Positions 33,373 through 45,890 of a stretch of DNA of 64,000 nucleotides are shown piece after piece. Source of the DNA: Jaltomata sinuosa (lineage: Eukaryota; Streptophyta; Magnoliopsida; Solanales; Solanaceae). The notes under the pieces were generated by a model that saw nothing but the letters and a program-made list of their open reading frames with translations, had not been told where the DNA came from and did no database searches. Every line of letters starts with the position of its first letter. Within the stretch, counting starts at the first letter, position 1. Where the stretch lies: positions 62,001 to 126,000 of the forward strand of contig QJPP01003544.1 of assembly GCA_003996215.1 (NCBI GenBank), in the 5' to 3' direction. Both the position numbers and the translations under genes were made by a program.

Positions 33373-35914
33373 TGTCACACCCCGAGCTTACCCCATGGAC
33401 GTAATACGGGACCCAAGATCACAAGTGATCTCAAGATAACCTTTTGGCATTAGAATGACTTAAAAACTGAACAAAACATAATAACAGAAGCTTAACTGAA
33501 GTAATGAGTAACTCAACCTGTTTATATAAGTAAAAGTCTGAGAATGAAAAATCTGAATACAGCTGAATGTGTTACTCTATGTCTGAAAGCCTCTACTACT
33601 GGCGAGTTATTGGGATAGGCCCCCAGCTAACTCTAAATATTGCAATACTGAATACACAATCTAAACACTGAAATGAAACTAAACTCCAAGTCCTCGAAGG
33701 AGGAGGACTCACCAAGCTAACTAAATGTGCTGCTGATCTACTAGCCACGGACTGGGGAGCGGCCTACAGAATCTACATCATAATAGGATGCAACACAAAG
33801 AAGTATGCGGTCAGTACTAAGAATGTACTGAGTATGTGAGATATGAATAATAATGATAAAAACATACTTAAAATATGCTTGAAATGAGTTCGTGTATGTA
33901 GAGAGATAGCATAAGATAGTATCAAGATATAAGGCATAAAACGTGAAATAAAGTCAAGATTTAAAATAGAGTATCATATAACTTATTAGCTTGAAAATAA
34001 ACATGCGAAAGTTTCTCTTAACCGACATTAAACCATACTGAGCAACATGGAGTCCAGTGTCATGCAGCCATACTGAAAAAGGCTATCCTAACTGGCCAAA
34101 GTTAGAGCCATGTCATACCAAGATCCTGTCATAAGCCACAGAGGGAACCTACGTTGGCACGTAGTTCTTGGACTAAGGGTACTCTCTCCCGGTTTAACTT
34201 GGTGCTAAATACTACTCCCAAAACATATATATACATATATATATATAGCATGAGGCTCATATACATGTGACATATCTAGATGTCAAAACTTATTCATAAA
34301 CATGTTCATACTCCGGATCTTCATACTACTCACGAACCTTGGTTTTAGAAAATGATTCATGAGCATTGATGGTACATCGGGTGTCTTGTCTTGCATGATA
34401 GTTCACAACTTAAAAATTTGCATGGCACTAGTTCAATTTCATAATAACATAGATTTTCATAGAACATAGGAATTAGGCATGCACTTGCTTAAAAAATTCA
34501 AGAGAATACATGTTATCAATTTCTCAATTTTCTTAAATCAAACCATGCATGTAGGATTTACTATAATTACCCTTCAATTGAAAATAGGTGTTCTTATGTA
34601 AAAACCCATGCAAAATCATGCAATTTAGTAGTAATTTCATAATAAAATTATGAGAAGGCAATTTATAGCAAAACCTATAAGAATTGGGTAAGAACCCTAA
34701 TTTGAAAGTTCATGAAATCAAAATAGAAATTAGGGGTTTTAGGCACAAGGGTGAAAGAAACCCATTGTTAAATACCCACATACCTTGATTGACTAACCCA
34801 CTTGAAATTAAAAAGAAGAGGAGGCTTGAACTTGGAGCTTGAAACCCTAACTTGAAGCTTGAGAAGATGAAACTCCTTTTCTTCTTTTGGAAGTTGATTG
34901 AAAGAATGGGAGAGAACTTAGGCCAAGTGGGAATAAAAGCCCTCCTCAATAGGCTTAAAACGACTTAGTATAGGAGTTAATAGAGTAGAAAATTACAAAA
35001 ATACCCTCGAACTTAAACTTGGAAAAAACTGGAAAAAGTTAGCTTCAGAGACCACGAGTCAGTCCACGGTCTGTCATCCTAAAGGATGAGCCATCAACTG
35101 ATCCGTGGTATCAAATGCCACTTCTAGGGTTCTACTGGAACTCAACACCATGAGTCACTCTATGGTCCGTGGTTCAGGATGACAGACCATCCTGTGACTC
35201 GTGGTTCCAACTTTTAGGATATGAGGATCCTCTGATCCTCAGGGATTACAAGTGGAAGAATGGGTCATGGAATAGGTTGGCGAGTCATCAACCCATTCGT
35301 AGAATATAGAGGACTTGGTACCTCTCTGAAGGTGATTCCACGAGTTACAAGATGGACCATCGTTCAAAACGATGACCCGTCAAGTCATTCATGGAAACTG
35401 GGTAGAAAAGCTGAAATTTGACAAACCATGGGTCACTCTACTGACCGTGGTTTTGGTCTATGGGTCGTGAACCAACCAGTGGTTTTGAAGATTAAAATTT
35501 TAAGGTTCAGGTCAGAAATCACGAGTCACAGTACGGACCGTGGTTCAGAACCACGGTTCGTCATCCCTGTCCGTAGTCACTGACAGTGCTGCAGTAAATT
35601 GCCCATAACCTTTTACTTTGGACTCGGATTAATGCGTGATCAGTGGCGTTGGAAAGAAGACTCAAAAATCTTTAATTTGGTAGATACTAGGCCGCCTAAC
35701 TATTTATATTTTAGGAGGAATGATCGATTGAAGTTGACCCTAATTTAGTCTTACATGAAAACTTACTTGGGTGAGGTGCTTGCAACTTAACTTGATGATA
35801 GGAGTTTTTTTATGAACATGATTCGCATCCAAAGCACTAACCACACTAGGGGAATGATCATTACACTCATGGAAAAGGTTTGGATATTAGCTTAGGATTT
35901 TTTGGGGTGTTACA
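33373..35914 (-). repeat. E6 3' LTR
   Basis: Plus-strand ends TGTCACACCCCGAGC ... TTTGGGGTGTTACA. Contains the inverted CCACGAGTCA-type arms (35040-35590), a short TA-dinucleotide run near 34230, and no recognisable coding domain. Confidence 0.92.
35040..35590. repeat. Palindrome-rich block, E6 3' LTR
   Basis: Perfect inverted pair ACCGTGGTT / AACCACGGT around a 3-base loop at 35537-35557; long inverted arms ACCATGAGTCAC at about 35149 and GTGACTCGTGGT at about 35194; repeated CCACGAGTCA, GGTCCGTGG and GACCGTGGTT. Confidence 0.85.
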
Positions 35915-37656
35915 ATATCACCCCTTTGGGATCATTCATCCTCGAATGAAGACTAAGCAAGGGAACTCTAGAGAGAAAACAACCCAACCAAAAACAAAAC
36001 ATGAAAACTGAAGAATAAGCATGAAAACTGTTCTCCTCTCAAAACCTAACAGAACTAACTCCAGAAAACATGAATACATGCTAGGATCACGAGATAAACT
36101 GTTGGAATAGAATCAGAGGGACATAATAAGGATGGATCTACTACCTCAAGCTGAAACCGGATCGGAAGGAGAAGGGTGAGGGTACTTGGCCTTCATGGAT
36201 GATTATTCTTCTCAAGTAGCTCCTTCAACTGAGTTGTAAAAGCTGAAGTACTATCGTGGTAACCATCTTCTGATTGAAATAAAAACTGAGCTGGATTCAT
36301 GAGACATATATGCATGCTGAGAATATAAGAACAGCCAATAGGATAGGAACTGGATATCCAACATGATAACTGGTCTGGGATGAGAGTAGGAACTCAGCTA
36401 AAAGTCATAAAGAACAAACATACTTTAGAAATCGCAGTTAACTGAAAGGAACATCAAATTGAGAAAATTAGATATACGGGAAAACTATTCTCTTCTAAAT
36501 ACCACTCCTACCATTTGCAACTAACAACCTCAACAGCGTACATAAAGGTACTAAGGTCTTAGTCTAACTACCCAATTCTCCATGTTCAAACCTATCTCGA
36601 CTAGATCTTTTGCATCAAGAACATCTTCAAAGGATAGTATCCCCTCTTATCACAACAACCACCTATGGCTCCCAACCAAAGGGTCACTAGTTGCGCAAAA
36701 AAAACATCCACATATATCCCATCATGATATTCAAATTTATAACTATGGTCACCTTATGGTTTCGTAGCTTACCCTATTTTAGACTCCTCTCCTAATGCTT
36801 ATAACAACATAAACCAGAATTATTAAAAGAAAAGAGCAGGAGGAGGAGTGTCACGAATGAAGGATTACAAATTGATCTTGACTTACACTTAGCGTGATCA
36901 AGCCACTCAAGGTGAGGCTTGGGGAGTTGAGCGTAATAGGCATGAGTATTTTACATACTGGGCACGTAAGGCACAAATGGTAGGGATCACCACCCTTCAT
37001 TGTCAAAGGCAAAGGTCAAGGTCTTTAGAGCAAGGAAATCATAAGCACAAACTATTTCAAGAATCAGGTTGGAGCATATACATAACGTAACATGATTTGA
37101 TTTGCCATTAAGGCATGTTTGAAGAATGAACTGAGCATATTGAGAGATATGAGTTTACGTAGACACCAACCCTCAGGGCATAAAGCTGAGATTTATAGAA
37201 TCACAAGATAAAAGTAGAGTTATTGTCTGAAGCAATCACTTGTCATTCCAAAATCTGAACATAAGCATGAATCTAAAATAGGACCGTGGCGCTGACACTC
37301 AAGGCATGCAAAAGGTATCATAATGGCAGAAGTACACTTAGGATGCTAGGATGGAAATAAGTTTCTGTCTCTCCTCTTGACTTTGTTCTAACACCCACAA
37401 GCATCGCTACCTGAGCCTCTAAAATCTGACCGATTCTACATTCACCATCTCCCCCTTAGGTTCATGCTATCCTCCTAAGTCTATGGACCTCTCACCAACC
37501 TCTCAAAGGAACTATGATCATTTTACCCTAACAAGACATACACTACTCCAGAATCTAGCACGAATACCCACTTTCTTCTATAGTCTAAGACCTTCCTACA
37601 CCTAAAAGTCTAGGCCTCAACCCTCCTATCCCCACTCTGTTCTAGGTCAAGACAAC
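35915..37656. other. E6 interior, non-coding
   Basis: Next to the LTR, the minus strand reads TTCGAGGATGAATGATCCC, AAAGGGGTGATAT, the usual 3' UTR and polypurine tract of Tekay-like elements. The remaining 1.7 kb has no recognisable domain; no pol trace was found. Confidence 0.6.
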
Positions 37657-38214
37657 TCACAACCAAACAAGAATAGGGGTCCGGGGGCTATGGGTGCATA
37701 AAGGAAGAAAATCTAGTGACGTACCTGATTCAACTTCTGGAGGAATACTCTGACCTGGATGGATAGGAAATGAAGGGAATCGGTTTTGGAGTTGAACACC
37801 ACATTTGTTCCGCTTAACTGAGGGGAAATCCCTAATCCTATGACGTAATTGACTACACCCAAAACATCCTTCTTTGCCAGTAAGGCACTTACCTAGATGA
37901 AACTTACCACATCTACTACAATGAGGGTACCTCAAGGTCTTCGGAGCCCTATAGTGACAAGATTGAGAATCGAGGGCAGGTGTGTTAACTGAAGATGGGG
38001 TTGGTTCGGATGACCTCTGCTGAGAAGACTATTAGTTCCATATTCTGTTCTTCTTATTCTTCTTCTTCCTCTTCTTTAGTTTCTCTTTCTCATTCAACTG
38101 AGTTGTCATGGCTTGAGCTAATATATAAACGACTTCACAAAATTTTGCATTCGTAACCTCATGACCTGGATTGATTGGATTAGCATTCCTCGTGGGGTTT
38201 CTTCACGGAGACAT
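37657..38214 (-). pseudogene. E6 gag relic with zinc knuckles
   Basis: Starts at 38214 (MSP-stop-RNPTRNANPINPGHE), a Tekay-type gag N-terminus with a TGA replacing an Arg codon. A lysine-rich stretch follows, then CSRCGKFHLGKC and CFGCSQLRHRIRDFP: the double zinc knuckle, in which the last Cys is Phe. The large capsid domain normally between these parts is absent. Likely once an RNA-binding nucleocapsid; now dead. Confidence 0.8.
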
Positions 38215-38406
38215 TATTTGAAATGCGTAAGGAAAGGATTAGAAGGGTAAGTAGAGTCAAACTCTATCGCACGATAGTAAACATGAATAAGTGAAGTTTT
38301 TCCTAAAATACCTCATAGCTTCCCTCTCATAAGTGTGGCGCACTTCACACTCATGAAAGAGACTCTACTTGATGCGGCTTTCAGACACCCTAGGACTCTT
38401 AGACCT

Positions 38407-38419
38407 GGCTCTGATACCA
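38407..38419 (-). promoter_or_regulatory. E6 primer binding site, tRNA-Met type
   Basis: The minus strand reads TGGTATCAGAGCC, four bases from the LTR end. Confidence 0.9.
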
Positions 38420-38423
38420 AGTT

Positions 38424-40933
38424 AGTCACGCCCCAAGCCTACCTCTTGGACATAACATGGGACCCAAGATCATAAGTGATCTCAAGATAACCCTGTGGCA
38501 TTAGCATGACTTAAAAACTGAACAAAACATAATAACAGAAGCTTAACTGAAGTAATGAGCAACTCAACCTATTTATATAAGTAAAATTCTAAGGATGATA
38601 AAATCTGAATACAGTTGAATGTCTGACTCTATGTCTGAAAGCCTCTACTACTGGCGAGTTACTGGGACGGACCCCAGTTAACTCTAAATACTAAAATACT
38701 GAATACACAATCTAAATACTGAAATGAAACTAAACTCCAAGTCCTCGAAGGAGGAGGACTCACTAAGCTGACTGGATGTGTTGTCGATCTACTAGCCACA
38801 AACTGGGGAGCAGGCTACAGAATCTACGTCATAATAGGATGCAACACAAAAAAGTATGCGGTCAGTACTATGGAATGTACCGAGTATGTAAGATATGCAT
38901 AATCATGATAAAAACATACTTAAAACATGCTTGAAATGAGTTCGTGTATATAGAGAGATAGCATAAGAAAATATCAAGATATAAGGCATAAAATGAGAAA
39001 TAAAGTCAGGATTCAAAGTAGAGTATCATATAACTTATTAGCTTGTAAATAATAATGCGGCAATTTCTCTTAACCGATATTAAACCATGCTGAGCTACAT
39101 GGAGTACAATGTCATGCACCCACACTGAAAAAGGTTGTCCTAACGGGACAAAGTTAAAACCATATCATACCAGGATCCTGTCATAAGATACAGAGGGCAC
39201 CTATGGTGGCACGTAGTTCTGGGACTAAGGGTACTCTCACCCGGTCTAACTCAGTGCTAAATAATACTCCCAAAACATGAGGCTCACATACATGTGACAT
39301 ATCTAGATGTCAAAACTTGTTCATAAACATGTTCATACCCCAGATCTTCATACTACTCACGAACCTTGGTTTTAGAAAATGATTCATGAGAATTGATGGT
39401 ACATCGGATGTCTTGTCTTGCATAATAGTTCATAACTTAGAAATTTGCATGACACTAGTTCAATTTTATAATAACATAGAACATAGGAACTAGGCATGCA
39501 CTTGCTTAAAAAATTCAAGAGAATACATGTTATCAATTTCTCAATTTTCTTAAGTCAAATCATGCATGTAGGATTTACCATAATTAGCCTTCAATTCAAA
39601 ATAGGAGTTCATATGTAAAAAAACCCATGCAAAATCATGCAATTTAGTAGTAATTTTATAATAAAATCATGAGAAGGTAATTTATAGCAAAATCCATAAG
39701 AATTGGGTAAGAACCCTAATTTGAAAGTTCATGAAATCAAAATAGAAATTAGGGGTTTTGGGTACAAGGGTGAAAGAAATTCATTGTTGAATACCCTCAT
39801 ACCTTGATTGAAGCTAACCCACTTGAAATTGAAAAGAAGAGGAGGCTTGAACTTGGAGCTTGAAACCCTAACTTGAAGCTTGAGAAGATGGAACTCCTTT
39901 TCTTCTTTTAGAAGTTGATTGAAAGAATGAAAGAGAACTTAGGCCAAGTGGGAATAAAAACCCTCCTAAATAGGCTTAAAATGACTTAGTATAGGATTTA
40001 AAAGAGTGGAAAATTACAAAAATACCCTTGGACTTAAACTTGGAAAAAGCTGGAAAAAGTCTGCTTCAGAGACCACGAGTCAGTCCACAGTCCGTCATCC
40101 TAAAGGACGAGCCATCAACTGATCCATGGTTTCAAATGCTACTTCTAGGGGTCTACTGGAATTCAACACCATGAGTCACTCTACGGTTTGTGGTTTACGA
40201 CGACAGACCGTCATGTGACTCATGGTTTTGACTTTTAGGATATGAGGATCCTCTGATCCTCAGGGATTACGAGTGAAAGAATGGGTTGTGGAATAGGTTG
40301 GTGAGTAATCAACCCACTCGCAGAATTTAGAGGACTTGGTACCTCTCTAAAGGTGATTCCACGGGTTACAGGACGGACCGTCATTCAAAATGATGACCCG
40401 TTAAGTCATCCATGGAAACTGGGTAGAAAAGCTAAATTTTGACAAACCACGGGTCAGTCAACTGACCGTGGTTTTGGTCTACGAGTCGTGAACCAACCAG
40501 TGGTTTTGAAGATGAAAATTTTAAGGTTCAGGTCAGAAATCACGAGTCACAGTACGGACCGTGGTTCAGAACCACGGTTCATCATCCCTGTCCGTAGTCA
40601 CTGACAGTGCTACAGTAAATTGCCCATAACTTTTTACTCCGGACTCGGATTAATGCGCAGTCGGTGGCGTTGGAAATAAGACTCAAAAATCTTTAATTGG
40701 TGGATACTAGGCCACCTAAATATTTATATTTTAGGAGGAATGATCGATTGAAGTTGACCATAATTTAGTCTTCCATGAAAACTTACTTGGGTGAGGTGCT
40801 TGCAACTTAACTTGATGATATAAGTTTCTTATGATCATGATTCGCATCCAAAGAACTCACCACACTAGGGAAATGATCATTACACTCATGGAAAAGGTTC
40901 GGATATTAGATTAAGATTTTTTGGGGTGTTACA
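38424..40933 (-). repeat. E6 5' LTR
   Basis: Homologous throughout to 33373-35914. Palindrome block at about 40070-40610, again with ACCGTGGTT / AACCACGGT (about 40559-40579). Confidence 0.92.
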
Positions 40934-40938
40934 CTTTA

Positions 40939-41155
40939 CCTGCTGATAATTTTGACATTTGGACACAAAATCAACTATGTCCCTTTTCTTCCCGGGCCAC
41001 CAGTAAAGCTGCCTCAAATCCCTGTACATCTTGGTTACACCCAGATGAATCGAATACCGCGAGCCATAAGCCTCTGCTAACACTTTCTGAATGATGTCAT
41101 CAACCCGAGGAACACAAATCCTTCCTCTGGAATTTAACAAGCCGCCGAAATCCAA
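40939..41155 (-). pseudogene. E4 integrase N-terminal zinc domain
   Basis: The minus strand shows SIHLGVTKMYRDLRQLYWW, PGKKRDIVDFVSKCQNYQQV: the HHCC-type domain with its second Cys changed to Tyr (CQNY where relatives have CQNC). Separated from the core (33071-33367) by the E6 insertion. Confidence 0.88.
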
Positions 41156-41667
41156 CGTGGCATCCCCGGACTCTCTGGATACTTCGAAGCCTGCTCAACT
41201 GTGAATCCTGAAACTATTTGGCCTTTATCTCTTCTATGAATGTGGATTCAACCTCAATACTGGCCAACACTCCACTCTGTTCTGAAATACCCAAGTGTAT
41301 GAACCTATATTCCAAAGTCTAAATCTCTCTTGCTATTGGTCGTTTGGACACCCTCAAACAAGACAAACTGCCCATGCTAACTATCTTCTAGCTCAATGTA
41401 TCTTCCACCACATTAGCCTTACTCGGATGGTACTGAATGGTCACATCATAGTCCTTTAACAAATCCATCCACCTTTTCTGCCTCAGTCAAGTCCTTCTGG
41501 GTAAAAACATGCTGCAAACTGTGATGATCGGTGAACACCTCACACTTGACACCATAGAGATAGTGTCTCCAAATCTTGAGTGCAAACACCACCACTGCCA
41601 ACTCTAAGTCATGGGTTGGGTAATTCCTCTCATGAACTTTCAACTGCATGGATGCATAGGCTATCAC
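41156..41667 (-). pseudogene. E4 RNase H and spacer to integrase
   Basis: IAYASMQLKVHERNYPTHDL, ELAVVVFALKIWRHYLYG and VFTDHHSLQHVFTQKDL are the RNase H core with catalytic Glu and Asp. The domain end (TLS-stop-K, relatives ALSRK) and the spacer SMGSLSCLRVSKRPIAREI follow at about 41410-41320 with stops. Confidence 0.85.
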
Positions 41668-41676
41668 ATTCCTGTC

Positions 41677-42569
41677 CTACATCAACACAACACCCAAATA
41701 TAGATGTGAAGTATCACAGTAAATAATAAAGTCCTTACCTTCAATCGACAAAGACAAGATAGGAGTCATGGTCAGAAGTGTCTTGAGCTTTTGGAAGCTC
41801 TCCTCACACATGTCGGACCACACAAATGGTACCTCTTTTTGAGTCAGCCTTGTCAAGTGGGTAGCAATAGATGCAAAGTCCTTGATAAACCTACAATAGT
41901 AGCCTGCGAGCCCAACAAAACTCCTCACTTCAGTCATCGAGCTAGGCCGGACCCAACTCTTGACTGCTTCAATCTTCTGGGGATCCACCATCACCCTCTT
42001 TTCTGACACTACATGCTCCAAGAATGCGACTGAAGTCAACCAAAATTCACACTTGGAGAACTTCGCATAGAGCTTTTGGTGACTCAATATTTCCAACACA
42101 ATACAGAGATGTTCGGCATGCTCCTCCCTACTCTTGGAGTAGATCAAAATATCATCAATAAAAACGATGATGAATGAGTCCAAATAAGACTTAAATACCC
42201 CATTCATCAAATATATGAATGTTGTCGGTCCATTAGTCAGCCCAAACGACATCACTAAGAACTTATAATGTCCATACCGAGGGCGAAAAATAGTCTTAGA
42301 AATATCCTCGGACTTGATCTTTAACTAATGGTATACTGACCTTAAGTCAATTTTTAAAATACTGATGCACCTTGTAACTAGTCAAAAAGATCATCAATAC
42401 AGGGTAAAGGGTACTTATTTTGGATGGTAACCTTGTTTAACGGCCTGTAGTCTATGCACATCCGTATACTACCATCATTTTTCTTCATAAACAAGACCGA
42501 AGCACTTCAAGGTGAAGTACTGGGATAGATAAAACCTTTGTCTAAGAGTTCCTAGAGTTGAGTCTTAAG
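41677..42569 (-). pseudogene. E4 reverse transcriptase
   Basis: The C-terminal two-thirds (42255-41677) is open: MSFGLTNGPTTFIYLMNG, IIVFIDDILIYSKSREEHAE (active-site FIDD intact), KCEFWLTSVAFLEHVVSE, EVRSFVGLAGYYCRFIKDF. The N-terminal part (42256-42569) is recognisable by position and by fragments such as VYGCA and RLPSK, but is full of stops and small indels. The start of RT (FIPPYRMARKELR) lies at the end of the protease frame. Confidence 0.88.
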
Positions 42570-43415
42570 CTACCTTAACTCTTTTCGAGCCATACGATAT
42601 GGAGGAATGAAAATTAGGCGCGTGCTCAGCTCCAATTCAATACAGAAGTCAATATCCCTGTCCGAAGGCTTACCAAGCAAATCCATCGGGAATACCTCCT
42701 GAAGCTCTGAAACAACCAAAAATGACTTGATAGATGGGGACTCCACACTATCATCCCGGAGATGAGCCAAAAAGGCTAAACACCCTCTCCCCACTATCTT
42801 CCTAGCCCGAACAAAAGATATGATCTTAACCAGCTTAGTCCTGTACACACCTTCCCACTCTAGCCTATCCTTACCCAGAATCTCTAGAGCCACAGTCTTG
42901 GTGTTACAATTCAATACAACATGATAAGGAGATAACCAGTTCATGCCCAAAATGATATCAAAGTCTACCATATCCAGAATTACCAAGTCTACCCAAGTAT
43001 GCAACCCCACAAATATAATAGAACAAGCACGATAAATATGAGTCACAATCACAGACTCTCCAATCGGGGTAGAAACATGGATAGGGGAATCAAGGATATC
43101 ACAAATCAAGTCCAAACCCTAACCAAAATTCACAGACACATATAAATATGTAGAACCTGGGTCAAAATGTACCAAAACTATCCTATCACAAACAAGAATT
43201 ATACCTGTGATCACTATGTCTGATGCCTCCACCTTAGACTTCCTTGGAAAAGCATAATAGTGAGCCCGGTCATCAATCCGAGAAACTTCCTTGGCCGGAT
43301 TCGTCGCACCCCTACTCACACCGCCATTCCTTCTATCTTCTTGACCTTCCTGAAAGTTACCTCGCCCACCCTGTGGACGACCTCTAGCATAGCCACCTCT
43401 ACCTGCTGGTACCAC
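42570..43415 (-). pseudogene. E4 aspartic protease and protease-RT junction
   Basis: At about 43170 the frame reads VHFDPGSTYLYVSVNFG, where relatives have LFDPGSTYSYVS (the active-site loop), then after a stop HVSTPIGESVIVTHIYRACS, DFDIILGMNWLSPYHVVLNC and the junction SELQEVFPMDLLGKPSDRDI, DFCIELELSTRLIFIPPYRM. Domain order and motifs are those of Tekay/Del protease. The N-terminal side (RGRPQGGRGNFQEGQ) belongs to gag. Confidence 0.85.
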
Positions 43416-43427
43416 AGCCTTAGACGG

Positions 43428-44701
43428 CTACTGAGCCTGATGACCAGTCTGTCTATGAGGGCATTCCCTCTTAAAATGGCCCAGATCACCATAATGAAAA
43501 CAACCACAATCAAGTGTAGGCCTGCTGGTAGATGTGTAAGAAGCTCTCTGGCCTTTACGAGCTGAAAACTTCTGATTAGATCCCAGACGACCACCTATAG
43601 CAGCTAGAAGAGCTGACTGAATAGGACGGGCAGAGTACACTGCTGATTGTGGCCCATGGAGTATGAACCACTATAATTCCCATCATTACGGGGCTTATTG
43701 GCTAACACTTTAGCCTGACCGACCTGCTTGACCCCTTCTAACTTCTTAACATAGTTTGTGACCTCATTGAAGCCCTTCTCTGCTAAAATCATCTGCACCG
43801 ATAACACCTGTAAATCCATATTCAAACCCTTCATGAATAATTGAATCTGCTCCTCCTCAGAACCCAACAACTGTGTAGCAAAATGAGACAAGGCATGAAA
43901 CTTAGCCTCATAAGCAGAGACTCACATGTTACCCTGTTCAAGAGCCAGGAACTCAACCTTTTCGCGATCTCTCAAGGTACTAGGCACATACTTCTCCAAG
44001 AAGAGAGCATGAAACTTCTCCCAAGTTAGTGGGGAAAAAATAGATGGCTGACATTCCCCATGAGACCTCCACAACTGCTTAGAATCACCCTGCAGCTGAA
44101 AGGTGACAAACTCAAGCGCATACTGTTGCACAATGCCCAGCTTGTGCAACCTCTCATAATAGTCCAATATGAACTCATAAGCATCTTTCTTATTAGTACC
44201 CTGAAACGTAAGAGGTTTCAGTTTAAGGAACTTGCTCAGTATCTCGTGCTCATTCCCTGTCATGATCCGACCTCGCATTGGTCTGAAGAAGTTGTTTGTG
44301 CCTGATGCCGCATCCATTCTAGGAGCTATAGTAGCCGCTGGCTGAGTACTCAGAACCTAATCTGCAATCCCTGTGGGATTGGCTCCAGCACCAACCATCC
44401 CACTCAGGAAGGACCACAGTTGCTGAAATGTTGTGGGTGTGATAAGGGGAAGGTCTGCACCTCCATCCAGTGCTGCCTCCACCTAGTCTACACCCTCCTC
44501 AACAGCAACCTTGACCTCCCCTTCAACCTGATCCTGGGGTGAGAGAGGGGTCACTTCACGTGCTTTTGCAGCCGCTTGAGCTCTATCCCTGGTGGGTGTT
44601 GCCCTACCTCAGCCCCTGACCCTGCCCCTTCCTTTACCTCTGACAGTCAGGCCCATTGCTGGGACCACTGCTTTCGCTCCATTGATCCTTGTGTTAACCA
44701 T
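43428..44701 (-). pseudogene. E4 gag
   Basis: Met at 44701 (MVNTRINGAKAVVPAMGL) follows the primer site by about 200 bases. In-frame stops occur at VRG-stop-GRATP (TGA, probably from CGA) and further on. The capsid (44317-43922) contains FLKLKPLTFQGTNKKDAYEF, ERLHKLGIVQQYALEFVTFQ, LTWEKFHALFLEKYVPSTLR; it continues with EEEQIQLFMKGLNMDLQVLS and ends at a zinc knuckle CFHYGDLGHFKRECPH, in which the second Cys is Tyr. Otherwise the order and length are normal for the family. Confidence 0.88.
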
Positions 44702-44902
44702 CTGCGGACAAAAGAGTAAATGAAGTCAAATACCAATTTGTATCACCAGATACCAATTAGAATCAAGTTACAGCACGATGGGAGAAAGAAGAGATAGTTC
44801 CTAAAGTCCTATAGCCTCTCGAAGAAAAGTACGGACGTCTCTGCACCGTTCTACAAGACTCTACTAGACTTGTTTTGGTACGATGAGATAAATGAACCTA
44901 GA

Positions 44903-44914
44903 GCTCTAATACCA
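44903..44914 (-). promoter_or_regulatory. E4 primer binding site, tRNA-Met type
   Basis: The minus strand reads TGGTATTAGAGC, one mismatch from TGGTATCAGAGC. Confidence 0.85.
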
Positions 44915-45744
44915 TCTTTGTCATGACCCAGACTGCCATGAATGGCACCCTCCCAATACCCTCGGGTGAGCGAACCAATTTTGACCCAACACTTAATCAT
45001 CCTAGCAGCTTAAAACCAAAGCATAAAATAAACTAGCAATAAAATCTCAAATACTATTTCATAAAACTGCGGAAACATCCTCCCTAGAACCTGAAAGTCA
45101 TTGTACCAAAACATTCTATCATATTGTCTAGAAAATACGAGGATGCAACTCCAAATAAGCAAGAGTTTAAGCCCGAAACAAGTGGGCTATAACTAAACAG
45201 AAAGAAACCAAGGTAGCTCGATCAAAGAAGCTCACCCTTGATGTCTGAAAGCGCTGGGACTAAAGGTGAGGTCGTGCGTCAGCCTCCAGAAGATTTCCTG
45301 TACTCTCAAAAAAGAAACGCAAGTGTAGAATTAGTACAAAACCATCGTGTACTGGTAGGATCATCAGCCAATTCCAAATAAATAGTATATGAACAGTAAT
45401 TAAAGCCAAGTGAAGAACAGGAAACGTGTGAACAAGCCAATAAATATCTCTAGAATACAAGTCTCCTCCTAGATTATCCCACATGTAATCCACTTCACAA
45501 AAATTGACAACATTCAATGACAACACAACAAACATTCCATTTTACTTAGCCCGGATCCACCCTGGGATACCCCTAACAGCACCTAAGTGTTAAACATACA
45601 ACCTAGTCTATACCAAGACCAACTCACAATCAAATATAATAATAACCTGGCCTCTCAATGACCATATGCAATATCATAATTCAGTAACACAAGCCGGTCT
45701 ACTGATGGAACCATCACAAGAATGCACAATGCAATAAAATAAAC

Positions 45745-45890
45745 CCTACAGGCATGGTACCCGAGCCAACCAGTTAGTATCTCGTACAAAGCGTGGTACC
45801 CAAGCTAACCATTTGTTATCCCATACTAGGCATGGTACCCGAGCCAACCGTTAGTATTTTGTACCAAGCGTGGTACCCAAGCCAACCGAG
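45745..45890. repeat. GTACCA...TGGTAC hairpin array, E4 5' LTR
   Basis: Four units, more decayed than in the 3' LTR (GTACAAAGCGTGGTAC, ATACTAGGCATGGTAC, GTACCAAGCGTGGTAC). Confidence 0.85.

Larger units (their letters stand above)
33373..40933 (-). mobile_element. E6: gag-only, non-autonomous Tekay-like element in E4 integrase
   Basis: LTRs 33373-35914 and 38424-40933; exact target duplication CTTTA at 33368-33372 and 40934-40938. tRNA-Met primer site on the minus strand at 38419-38407. The interior is only about 2.5 kb and carries a short gag relic with zinc knuckles but no protease, RT, RNase H or integrase, so mobilisation would have needed another element. Confidence 0.93.

Noticed and set aside
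34200..34250. Short TATATA run in the E6 LTR as a promoter
   Set aside because: Present in only one of the two LTRs (expanded dinucleotide run near 34230), so more likely a microsatellite expansion.
43260..44305. Plus-strand open frames over E4 gag and similar antisense frames over other gag-pol regions
   Set aside because: Shadows of the minus-strand coding sequence; no domain on the plus strand.
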